Shown here: piece after piece, positions 8,911-17,382 of the stretch
How the letters are laid out: every line of letters starts with the position of its first letter
Position numbering within the stretch: the first letter of the stretch is position 1
From: Mucilaginibacter sp.
GTDB taxonomy: Bacteria; Bacteroidota; Bacteroidia; Sphingobacteriales; Sphingobacteriaceae
Direction: 5' to 3'
Assembly (NCBI RefSeq): GCF_025359345.1
Contig: NZ_JANYGQ010000026.1
Location: forward strand, 1-64,000
DNA: 64,000 bases
Made by a program: the position numbers and the translations under genes
The notes under the pieces: model-generated
What the model was told of the DNA's origin: nothing
The model's database searches: none
What the model saw: the letters and a program-made list of their open reading frames with translations, nothing else

Positions 8911-9600
8911 TCAGATTAATATTCCGTTGATATCAGTCATTAGCACTTCGCTCATGTAATCGAGAAAAGGCCGCGTATTTTTAAAGGCCTCGTTTATCAA
9001 ATCGATAAAATTATCGCTCAAAACTTCCTCGTCGGTAAACCGGCGCATTACCAGGTATTGTTTAAAGCGCAATAAGTCGACGGCCTCGTGCGAGCCGTCA
9101 TAACCCTTAGGTTGTGTTTTTAATTGTTCACCCTGCAGAGCACCAAAAGTGTTTACAAAAGTTTCGTTACTAAGAATGGCCCGCAATGGTGCCGGATCAA
9201 ATGCAATATCATCACGCACTAATTTGATATCCTGCGTGTTTGGTCCCCAAAAACCGGCCATTACAAAGCTTTTATCGCCGGGTTCAAAATGGTAATAATA
9301 TCCCCCGCGTCTTTGCTTGCCCGCCCGTTTAAAACGCCCGCCCCAATAAGTGCTGAAAGGGGTTTTATCCTTAGAGAAACGAACATCGCGGTAAATGCGG
9401 TACATGCTTTTTGCCCCGCCGGCAGTTTCAATAACATCGTGCAGGTTTAGCTCGCGCAGCATGCGGTCGGCAAAAGCAGCTACCCGGGCCTGCTCTTCTA
9501 GGTATGTAGGTTTATTAGCCGCAAACCAATTGCGGTCGTTACTTGCTTTTAATTCGTTAATAAATTTAAAGGCCGATGCCGGAAATTTTACTTTAGCCAT
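8911..9600 (-). CDS. DUF2461 family protein
   Basis: The product has 229 residues. The opening FKFINELKASNDRNWFAANKP and the central RDVRFSKDKTPF and YYYHFEPGDKSFVMAGFWGP stretches are the hallmarks of DUF2461 (TIGR02453), a widespread cytoplasmic family of unknown function. Length is normal for the family. The ATG at 9600 is supported by a TAGATTTG box on the minus strand 69-76 nt upstream. It is the first gene of a two-gene unit with the DinB-like gene. Confidence 0.86.
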   Translation of the reverse strand: MAKVKFPASAFKFINELKASNDRNWFAANKPTYLEEQARVAAFADRMLRELNLHDVIETAGGAKSMYRIYRDVRFSKDKTPFSTYWGGRFKRAGKQRRGGYYYHFEPGDKSFVMAGFWGPNTQDIKLVRDDIAFDPAPLRAILSNETFVNTFGALQGEQLKTQPKGYDGSHEAVDLLRFKQYLVMRRFTDEEVLSDNFIDLINEAFKNTRPFLDYMSEVLMTDINGILI

Positions 9601-9668
9601 TTTTTAGTCCTTCATAGAGCAGGAATGTTTGCCTAAACCCCCGGTTTTCATTGGTTGGTTTTGTTTTT

Positions 9669-9676
9669 CAAATCTA
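9669..9676 (-). promoter_or_regulatory. -7 promoter element of the DUF2461-DinB unit
   Basis: On the minus strand this reads TAGATTTG, an exact TAnnTTTG match, giving a leader of about 60 nt. The rest of the 295-nt gap (9601-9895) is AT-rich and must also hold the promoter of the plus-strand transporter; no clear box was found for that one. Confidence 0.45.
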
Positions 9677-9895
9677 ACCGCTGTTAATGTAATTGAAGCT
9701 TGTTTGGTAAATCATTACACAAGTATTACTTATATTGAAAATGTGACGAAGAACCATTTGTTTCATTTCAAATGTAGTGACTAAACACACATAGAGTACG
9801 GTTTGTCATTACTTTAAGTTATCGAGTATTCCTCTTTATGATATAAAATACATTAGAATGCTACCGATACTTGCATCAATAAATAATTTATAGTT

Positions 9896-10867
9896 ATGCA
9901 AGTACTACAGCCGGCTGCAAACTCCCGGTCGTTAATCAATATCAACGTTCCTACAAAAAAGGTGATATTTATCATCTGCGTGGCATTTTGCCTTACGCCT
10001 TTCGCCAGCCCAGCATTAGCTCTGCTGGCGGGCCTGGTAATAGCGCAATTAATCGGTCATCCATATCTGCACCTTAATCATAAAGCAACTCATATACTGC
10101 TCCAGGTTTCGGTTGTTGGTTTGGGTTTTGGCATGAACGTGCATAGTGCCCTCCAGGCCGGTAAACAAGGTATTTTATTTACCGTGGGTTCAATAACAGC
10201 CACATTGATATTTGGTTACTTTATGGGTAAATGGCTCAACATCGAAAAGAAAACCTCCTTCCTTATTTCCTCCGGAACTGCTATTTGTGGCGGGAGCGCT
10301 ATTGCGGCAATTTCACCTGTAATAAAGGCCGAAGAAAAACAAATTTCGGTTGCTTTAGGGTGCGTGTTTGTACTTAACTCTATCGCGCTGTTTGTGTTCC
10401 CGGCTATCGGGCATTACTTCAACCTGTCGCAAACGCAGTTCGGGCTCTGGTGCGCCATTGCCATACACGATACCAGTTCGGTGGTTGGTGCGGCAGGCAA
10501 GTATGGCGCCCACGCGCTGGAAGTTGCCACAACTGTTAAACTGGCCCGTGCGTTATGGATAATCCCGGTAACTTTTATTGCATCCGGGTTCTTAAAAAAC
10601 CGATCTAAAAAAATCAAAATACCCTATTTTATCGGGCTGTTTATTCTGGCGATGATAGCCAATACTTACCTTCCGGAAATCTCAGCTATAAGCCCCTATT
10701 TAATTGCGATTGCAAAAGCGGGGTTAACGCTTACATTGTTTTTAATTGGCGCAGGCTTATCACGAACTGTATTATGGGCTGTGGGCTTTAAACCTTTTTT
10801 GCAAGGAGTGGTATTATGGATTGCTATTTCGGCTACGGCTTTGTATGCAGTTATGCACCTGGCGTAA
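9896..10867 (+). CDS. YeiH/UPF0324 family membrane protein (putative sulfate exporter type)
   Basis: The product has 323 residues and about ten membrane segments, the usual size for YeiH. Family motifs are visible: LLQVSVVGLGFGMN, SSGTAICGGSAIAAISPVI and IAIHDTSSVVGAAGKYG. These proteins are annotated as putative sulfate exporters; the transported substrate of this one is not established. It is convergent with the caspase array: only 15 nt separate its stop from the stop of the last caspase gene, with no hairpin visible, so the two transcripts may overlap. Confidence 0.87.
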   Translation: MQVLQPAANSRSLININVPTKKVIFIICVAFCLTPFASPALALLAGLVIAQLIGHPYLHLNHKATHILLQVSVVGLGFGMNVHSALQAGKQGILFTVGSITATLIFGYFMGKWLNIEKKTSFLISSGTAICGGSAIAAISPVIKAEEKQISVALGCVFVLNSIALFVFPAIGHYFNLSQTQFGLWCAIAIHDTSSVVGAAGKYGAHALEVATTVKLARALWIIPVTFIASGFLKNRSKKIKIPYFIGLFILAMIANTYLPEISAISPYLIAIAKAGLTLTLFLIGAGLSRTVLWAVGFKPFLQGVVLWIAISATALYAVMHLA

Positions 10868-10882
10868 AAAAATAATTAAAGT

Positions 10883-13800
10883 TTATTTCACAATCTGCAC
10901 CGGGAAATCGCTCCCAAAACCATAGCTGGCCGGATACTGCGGCGTACCATTATATTTCTTCATCAAATCGGGAACCTGTACTTGTAAATAGTTTTTGAGG
11001 CCATTTACCGTAACCATCTTATTGCTGGTCGCCTCACCCTTCATGGCTTTTAACAGTACATACGTAAACGCCCCATGCCCCAATTGCGAAAACTCGTTGG
11101 CAAACTGTTGGCTGCCACTGGCGGCTATCCAATGCGTGCCTGTACTGCGGGCAACCAGCGCCAGGCTTTTCAGCTTGCCGGCATCGTTGGTCATCAGCGC
11201 GGCAAAAGCGCCGGCGCTTTGGCAGGCATCCAATATAAACACCTGTTTCTGCGCGGATATATCGATGGCATATTGCTGCAATAATTTGGATGGGATGCCA
11301 TGCTCCGCCAATGCTTCATCTACATTTTTTAAGTCGGCAACATCGGTCGGTACCAGGTAAAACTCTTTATTTTTGTCGCTGATAACGCCGTGGCCTGCAT
11401 AGTAAAAAATAAGCACATCCTGTGGTTTGGCGTTTTGCTGCACCGTTTTAAATGCCTGTAAAATACCGGCTTTGTCCGCCTTGTCATCAGTAATAAAATA
11501 AGTTTTAATATTGGCCGTAAATGTGGCTGCATCGCGTTCGGCCTCTTCTTTAAATGCTGTTGCATCGGCCAGGGCGTAGTTGAGGCTCATTTTTGGGTTT
11601 TTATATTGATTGATGCCAACCACAATTAAATGCACAGTGGCGTCCTTATCAATCCCGGCAATAAAAGTGTTTAAATTATTTGCGGCAGGTTTGGCTGGTG
11701 TGTTGGCTTGCGCTGTGCCGTTGTCATAACGTATGGCTATTTCGTCTGGCACACTCTCTGTGCGCTGGCTGTTAAGCGCAACTGCGCGGATATTGTTTAC
11801 CCCCGGCAATAAGTTTAACGTATATTTTTTGCTATCGGTGCCGGTGGTATTATCAGTAACAAACAATCCGCGGGTGGCAAGATTTACAATTTTACCATTA
11901 TGAAAAAGGCGTATCTCATCAATTTTATCATTTTCTGCAGATGCATTTACGGTAATCTCGGCAATGCCGGTGGTGTTGGTGTAGGCTGGTACTTTATCAT
12001 CAACCACGTTCAAATTGCGGTAAATCTGTTTGTAGCTAATCTTCACTTTTGGCACCGCTTTGATATTTACATCCACGGGAGCAAATTTTTCGCCGGCAAC
12101 TATGCGGGCAAACAGGTTAGGCGTGTAAAACTTTTCGAAGTAAGCGCCGGGGTCAACAAACTCGTTACCGCGCACGAAGTAAAATTTTTTGAGGCTCTCC
12201 ATATTGCCGTCATACAGGCCGTCGGGAGTAACGGCAATCCAATCGTTAAGGCCTTTAAAATGGGCAAGGTCCACTAAATGCCTGGCCGTTACTCCATCGT
12301 ATATCTGCACCATGTTGGTTATCTCGCTCATTAAGGCAACCAGGTAATTATTCCCTAAAAATGATATTTCATCTGCACCCAAAATGTCCCCGGCGCGGCT
12401 AACTTCTTTGCCGGTGGCAAATTCATAAACAATCAGCATATTATTTTTGCTCATGTAGTAGTCGCCACGGGTGCGATACGATACTGCGACGTATTTTTCA
12501 TCGGGCGAAATGGCAAATTTGTTCACCCGCATACCACTAATTTCAAGCAGCGGTATTTTTGCAAGTTGACGCCCGGTGCTTACCGAGGTGGTTATTAAGC
12601 TTGGCGATTGCGGGCCCTGGTCGTGCAAAACATTAACACTGTATAGCTTATTGCCGGCACTGTTGAAAATCGGGTAGTCGCCAACCTGCACTTCTGCGGT
12701 TATTTCGGTATTGGCCCGGTAGTTATAAATATTTACACGCGCATCAGGGTAGTGCTGATAAACAACTGTTTGATTATCAGGCGAGGCAAAATACCTTGGG
12801 TAGGTTAGGCCGATAGTTTTAATTACGGTCCCGCTGGTTAAATTAATAATGTTGCCGGCGCCTGCTTTTTCTATAAAGCCTATGGTGCCATCAGGCGATA
12901 TGCTTTTTACTCCTTTGTCCGAGGTAGTCAATACACTGCCGGTGTTGATATTAACAACTGTTTGCTGCGAGAAATTACCCGACAGATAATAATCGCCCTG
13001 GTCGCCAAAGGCAGAACTGTAACGGTTTGAGCCTTCTTTGGTGGCAAAGGGAATTGTTTTTTCAAACCTGTAGCTGCCGATGTTCCAAAAACGTGCTTCG
13101 TTTGCTGCGGTAGTAAAAATAAGCTGATTTGTTTTGGTGTTTACAGTCATCAGCTGCAGCCGCGCAGTTTCATTTTTTAAATCCCGTAACTTTTCAAAAT
13201 TTTCCATAGCATATAGATGCCCATCACTGGTTTCGCGGTCGAAAAACACAAAGTATTTTTCGCTGGCAGCTACAATAACATTGTAGTCCATTTCAAAAAA
13301 GTAATGCAACTCCTGGTTAGTTGCCCTGTCAATCACCCGGCGGGGCGACATTAATACATATTTGCCATTGTTCGAAAAGCTAACAGCATCTACAGTTATG
13401 GTTTTTTCCTCTAGCACCGTTACCAAACGAGTATCAAGGTTTACTTTGTAAAGTTTGGTTTTGCCGTTAACATAAAGCTCGTTATTGTCTGGCGCAAGGC
13501 CAATTTGGTCGGGCTGGGCGTCGGGTTGTTCAAATTGCAGGGCAGCACTATTGTCTATATTATAAACCAGCAGTTTTCCACCTTCTACTATAGCGATATA
13601 TTTTTTGTTGAATTTGATATTGTTAATATTAAATGAACCATCCGGGTCAGGCGCTTTCCAATTAATGGTTTTCAAAAGCGTTCCGTCGGCAGTATTGCGT
13701 ATCATAATTGTTCCGGCGCTAACTACGGCAGCCATGGTTCCGTCGGTTGATATAATGATGCCTATTTTATAGTCACCTTTCATTTTGGCTCTCAAAAACT

Positions 13801-14122
13801 CGTACTCCATTTTTCCGGCAAGCATATCCCAGTACTCCCATCCGCTTTCCATACGCACGGTGAGGTGGCGTTTATCTGCCGAAAACTTTAGCTGGCCCTG
13901 CACATCATCACTTAGCTGTAGTGTTTTTAACTGCATACCGTTAGCTATACTCCAAATTTTAACTGATTTGTCTGACGCGCCGGTGGCGATGTATTTATCA
14001 TCGGGCGATATAGCCACCGCTTGCACATACCCGGTGTGGGCAATGGGGATACGCAGTTCCAGCTTTTGGGCTACTGCATTGGATATGATAATCGCCAGTA
14101 AAAAAGTGAATATTAATTTCAT
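10883..14122 (-). CDS. Exported WD40-caspase protein, copy 6 (last in array)
   Basis: The product has 1,079 residues. A signal peptide (cleavage near AVAQ) is followed by the most canonical WD40 repeat of the set (residues about 28-58: HTGYVQAVAISPDDKYIATG then VKIWS). A long diverged propeller runs to about 660. The RNL motif has its Arg at 702, followed by an Ig-like segment with TEITVNAS-type strands. The caspase-like domain starts at about 827. The catalytic dyad is intact: H911 in YYAGHG and C967 in DACQSAG. The gene lies 12 nt after copy 5 and ends the operon. It differs from the others in its N-terminus (LELRIPIAHTG instead of TGNIxIP) and in a C-terminal ending QIVK. It is expected to act outside the cytoplasm; target and activator are unknown. 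Confidence 0.85.
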   Translation of the reverse strand: MKLIFTFLLAIIISNAVAQKLELRIPIAHTGYVQAVAISPDDKYIATGASDKSVKIWSIANGMQLKTLQLSDDVQGQLKFSADKRHLTVRMESGWEYWDMLAGKMEYEFLRAKMKGDYKIGIIISTDGTMAAVVSAGTIMIRNTADGTLLKTINWKAPDPDGSFNINNIKFNKKYIAIVEGGKLLVYNIDNSAALQFEQPDAQPDQIGLAPDNNELYVNGKTKLYKVNLDTRLVTVLEEKTITVDAVSFSNNGKYVLMSPRRVIDRATNQELHYFFEMDYNVIVAASEKYFVFFDRETSDGHLYAMENFEKLRDLKNETARLQLMTVNTKTNQLIFTTAANEARFWNIGSYRFEKTIPFATKEGSNRYSSAFGDQGDYYLSGNFSQQTVVNINTGSVLTTSDKGVKSISPDGTIGFIEKAGAGNIINLTSGTVIKTIGLTYPRYFASPDNQTVVYQHYPDARVNIYNYRANTEITAEVQVGDYPIFNSAGNKLYSVNVLHDQGPQSPSLITTSVSTGRQLAKIPLLEISGMRVNKFAISPDEKYVAVSYRTRGDYYMSKNNMLIVYEFATGKEVSRAGDILGADEISFLGNNYLVALMSEITNMVQIYDGVTARHLVDLAHFKGLNDWIAVTPDGLYDGNMESLKKFYFVRGNEFVDPGAYFEKFYTPNLFARIVAGEKFAPVDVNIKAVPKVKISYKQIYRNLNVVDDKVPAYTNTTGIAEITVNASAENDKIDEIRLFHNGKIVNLATRGLFVTDNTTGTDSKKYTLNLLPGVNNIRAVALNSQRTESVPDEIAIRYDNGTAQANTPAKPAANNLNTFIAGIDKDATVHLIVVGINQYKNPKMSLNYALADATAFKEEAERDAATFTANIKTYFITDDKADKAGILQAFKTVQQNAKPQDVLIFYYAGHGVISDKNKEFYLVPTDVADLKNVDEALAEHGIPSKLLQQYAIDISAQKQVFILDACQSAGAFAALMTNDAGKLKSLALVARSTGTHWIAASGSQQFANEFSQLGHGAFTYVLLKAMKGEATSNKMVTVNGLKNYLQVQVPDLMKKYNGTPQYPASYGFGSDFPVQIVK

Positions 14123-14134
14123 TATACCTCGTAT

Positions 14135-17100
14135 TTATTTTATTACCCCTACCGGGAAATCGTTCCCCAAGCCATAACTGGATGGGTATTGCGGTGTGCC
14201 ATTATATTTCTTCATCAGATCGGGCACCTGCACCTGTAAAAAATTTTTCAGCCCGTTTATGGTTACCATTTTATTGCTGGCTGCTTCGCCCTTCATGGCT
14301 TTTAACAACACATAGGTGAAAGCGCCATGCCCCAATTGCGAAAATTCGTTGGCAAACTGCTGACTGCCGCTGGCCGCTGTCCAATGCGTACCTGTGCTGC
14401 GTGCTACGGTCGCCAGGCTTTTTTGCTGGTCGCCATCGTTGCGTAACAGCGTTGCAAACGCCCCGGCGCTTTGGCAGGCATCCAGTATAAATACCTGTTT
14501 TTGGGCCGCTATATCAATGGCGTAGTGTTGCAGCATTTTTGATGGGATGCCGTGTTGTTCCAGTGCTTCATCAACGTTCTTCAAATCGGTAACATCATTG
14601 GGGACGAGATAAAACTCTTTATTTTTTTCGCTGATAACCCCGTGTCCTGCATAGTAAAACACGAACACATCCTGTGGTTTGGCATTTTTTTGAACTTCGG
14701 TAAAGGCGGCTATAATGCCGTTTTTATCGGCTTTGTCATCGGTAACGAAATAAGTTTTTACACTGGTTATGATGGTTTTTGCATCCAGTTCGGCGGCATC
14801 CTTAAATGCGGTAGCATCTGCCAGTGCATAATTGAGGCTCATTTTTGGGTTTTTATAGGCATTGATGCCCACAACTACCAGATGCATGGTGGCATTCCGG
14901 TCAACAGCATCAATTATACCGCCGCTTTTGTTAACCGGCGCAGGCACATTGGCCTGCCCGCCGGTGTTATAGGTTACGGTTATTTCATCCGGCTCGCTTT
15001 CAGTGCGCTGACCGTTCAATGCAACTGCCCGGATGTTATTTACGCCCGGCAACAGGTTAAGCGTGTATTTTTTTGTATCGGTGCCGGTGGTGTTATCGGT
15101 AACGAAAAGTCCGCGTGTTGCCAGGTTAATGATCTTTCCGTTATGAAACAGGCGGATCTCATCGATCTTATCATTTTCGGCAGATGCATTTACTGTAATT
15201 TCGGCAACGCCGGTTGTGTTTTTATAAGCCGGGTTTTTATCATCCACCACATCAAGGTTGCGGGTAACCTGTGCGTAGCTTATCCTCGCACTGGGTTGCG
15301 GGTTAATGATCATGTCTATCGGCGGGAATTGTTCGCCATTAACCAGCCGTTGGTACAAGTTTGGTGTGTAAAATTTTTCATAAACAACATCCAGGTTAAC
15401 CTTTATGCGGTTGCGGTAATAATACATTCGTTTTATGCCGCCATCAGTTCCGTCAAAGCGGCCGTATTGGTCTAAAAAAACGAAGTCGTTACCATCATTA
15501 AATAAAAATATGGTACCCAGCATCTTCCCGGTAGCCGGTTGCCATACCTTAATGGTTTGGTCGGTTGATACAGTGTACATAATTGATCCGTCGGGTGTAA
15601 ACAACGCATCGCGAATAGATGAGGTATGCGCCTTTATCGTGTACAAAACCTCGCCTCTTAAATTGATAGCTGTTACGTTGCCATTGTATTCGCACTTAAA
15701 TAATATTGATAGGTCTGGTGTGCATTTGTAAATGCCAAATTGCCCGATGGAGGAGTACTGAACAGATTTTGACAGCAGATTACCCGTACCCAGGTTATAC
15801 AACTCCGTGGAATTGTTATGAACAAGTAGTACACTTTTTTTATCGTTTGATAATGCAATATAATCGCAGCGGTCTTTACCTATCTCCTTATCAAACAAAA
15901 CAGTACCATCTGTTATGTTCCAAACTTTAGCATGTTGTTCTCCTGCAACTCCGTCAATGCCTGCCATCAAAGCTTTATCCGGGTGTACAACAGCGCCACT
16001 CAGGCTGCGGTAGCTGAGTACTTTTGTTATAACACCGGTTTTTAGGTTTATGCGGTTTAGCGTGTTTAGCTGTCTGGGAATGCTGAACGTGGTAAAGTAA
16101 ACCTGCGCATTATCTTTACTAAAAAAGAAGCCTTTCATTTGGTTTGTGGAAGCCTCCTCAACCAATTTAAGGGGAGGCAGCAAAAGTTTGCCGGTTACCA
16201 GGTTTTTTATATAAGCTTTATGATAATTAAATGCGGCAAGGGTATCACCGGTGACGCTAAAAGTTGTTATGTCTCCGTTAATTGGCAATGGTTTATGGCG
16301 CGTTGGTTTTAACTTAACCAGGTTCACGCTTTTATAAACGGTATCGTCGGTAATTAAATTGAGCACGCCCGTTTTGTAATCATATTCAAGCGAGTTAAAC
16401 ACATCCATCCCCAAATCGGCTACCTGCCTTTTGAAGTTGGCGCCGGTTTTACCAGTGGTTGTATTTACAATATAAACATCAGAATAGTGCGAGCTGATAA
16501 GCGTGTGCGATGCTCCCATAAAATAACCGGCATCAATGCTTTGTGCCTGGCGCAGCTGGTTTACCGGTAAAAAAGTAGCGCCGTTGTAAACAGTATACGT
16601 TTTTCCTTCAAACTCGCCCTTGTCCATAATAAACTGCTTATTATCTGCCGACGGGATGAGCGTGTACTCGTTTCTTTTGATGGGCAGTGTACCCAAAACC
16701 TTGCCGGTATAAACATCCCTGAAGGTTACCTGGTCGAATACGGAATTATAGGCCATCGCATGGATATTTGGCAGGTAAGTGTGCCTGAAAGCATTTTTAT
16801 CCACCTTGTATTCATAATCTACTGTTTTTGTTGCTGTGTTAAATGCCTGCCAGCCCAGTTCGTCGTACATTACAATGTGCGATGCGTCGAGCACCTCAAC
16901 GGAATTTTCAAGGGTTGCCCGGTTGCTTTTATAAATTACCCTTTCGGTTTGGGTGGCCACATTTATTGCAATAACACCGTCGTAATTGGTATATATTTCG
17001 CTGTCGTCTGCCGAGAATTTGGCGGAAAAGCCGTAATAATGTTGCCGGCCTTCGAAAAGCTTTTTACCTGTCACAGTCGAAAAACAAACAAGGTACGATT

Positions 17101-17371
17101 TACAACCCACAGCCAGTTTGGTGCCATCGTTACTTAACGAAATGTCGGTGATCTTTTCCGCTCCTATTGGGAAAGTGTACAGTTGCTCATGTGTTTTTGC
17201 ATCCCACATAATGGCCTTTGTATCTTCAACTGTATACAAATATTTGCCTTGCTTGTCCAGCAAAACCTTTTCCACCTTAAGCGCGTGGCCAGCTGGGATA
17301 ACAATATTTCCTGTTTGCGCAGCACTGCCAACCCATACAAAACATAACAAAACCAATATTAGCTTTCTCAT
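14135..17371 (-). CDS. Exported WD40-caspase protein, copy 5
   Basis: The product has 1,078 residues. The signal peptide MRKLILVLLCFVWVGSAAQ is followed by TGNIVIPAGHA, which places it in the subgroup with copies 1 and 4. The propeller spans about 25-650, with a clear late repeat (DALFTPDGSIMYTVSTD, then IKVWQPATGKMLGT). The conserved bridge DQYGRFDGTDGGIKRMYYY leads to the RNL motif (R704), an Ig-like segment and the caspase-like domain from about 826, with H910 and C966 present. It lies 11 nt downstream of copy 4 and 12 nt upstream of copy 6, with no room for separate promoters. The caspase fold would cleave after basic residues if it behaves like metacaspases, but specificity is not readable here. 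Confidence 0.85.
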   Translation of the reverse strand: MRKLILVLLCFVWVGSAAQTGNIVIPAGHALKVEKVLLDKQGKYLYTVEDTKAIMWDAKTHEQLYTFPIGAEKITDISLSNDGTKLAVGCKSYLVCFSTVTGKKLFEGRQHYYGFSAKFSADDSEIYTNYDGVIAINVATQTERVIYKSNRATLENSVEVLDASHIVMYDELGWQAFNTATKTVDYEYKVDKNAFRHTYLPNIHAMAYNSVFDQVTFRDVYTGKVLGTLPIKRNEYTLIPSADNKQFIMDKGEFEGKTYTVYNGATFLPVNQLRQAQSIDAGYFMGASHTLISSHYSDVYIVNTTTGKTGANFKRQVADLGMDVFNSLEYDYKTGVLNLITDDTVYKSVNLVKLKPTRHKPLPINGDITTFSVTGDTLAAFNYHKAYIKNLVTGKLLLPPLKLVEEASTNQMKGFFFSKDNAQVYFTTFSIPRQLNTLNRINLKTGVITKVLSYRSLSGAVVHPDKALMAGIDGVAGEQHAKVWNITDGTVLFDKEIGKDRCDYIALSNDKKSVLLVHNNSTELYNLGTGNLLSKSVQYSSIGQFGIYKCTPDLSILFKCEYNGNVTAINLRGEVLYTIKAHTSSIRDALFTPDGSIMYTVSTDQTIKVWQPATGKMLGTIFLFNDGNDFVFLDQYGRFDGTDGGIKRMYYYRNRIKVNLDVVYEKFYTPNLYQRLVNGEQFPPIDMIINPQPSARISYAQVTRNLDVVDDKNPAYKNTTGVAEITVNASAENDKIDEIRLFHNGKIINLATRGLFVTDNTTGTDTKKYTLNLLPGVNNIRAVALNGQRTESEPDEITVTYNTGGQANVPAPVNKSGGIIDAVDRNATMHLVVVGINAYKNPKMSLNYALADATAFKDAAELDAKTIITSVKTYFVTDDKADKNGIIAAFTEVQKNAKPQDVFVFYYAGHGVISEKNKEFYLVPNDVTDLKNVDEALEQHGIPSKMLQHYAIDIAAQKQVFILDACQSAGAFATLLRNDGDQQKSLATVARSTGTHWTAASGSQQFANEFSQLGHGAFTYVLLKAMKGEAASNKMVTINGLKNFLQVQVPDLMKKYNGTPQYPSSYGLGNDFPVGVIK

Positions 17372-17382
17372 ATCTATTTAAA

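Noticed and set aside
10868..10882. Terminator between the YeiH-type gene and the last caspase gene
   Set aside because: The 15-nt gap is AT-rich but contains no inverted repeat.
14552..15475. Long plus-strand open frames across the caspase array (also 18 kb, 22 kb, 25 kb)
   Set aside because: They lie antisense to well-supported genes, recur at the same place in each paralogue and have atypical, Cys/Ile-rich composition.
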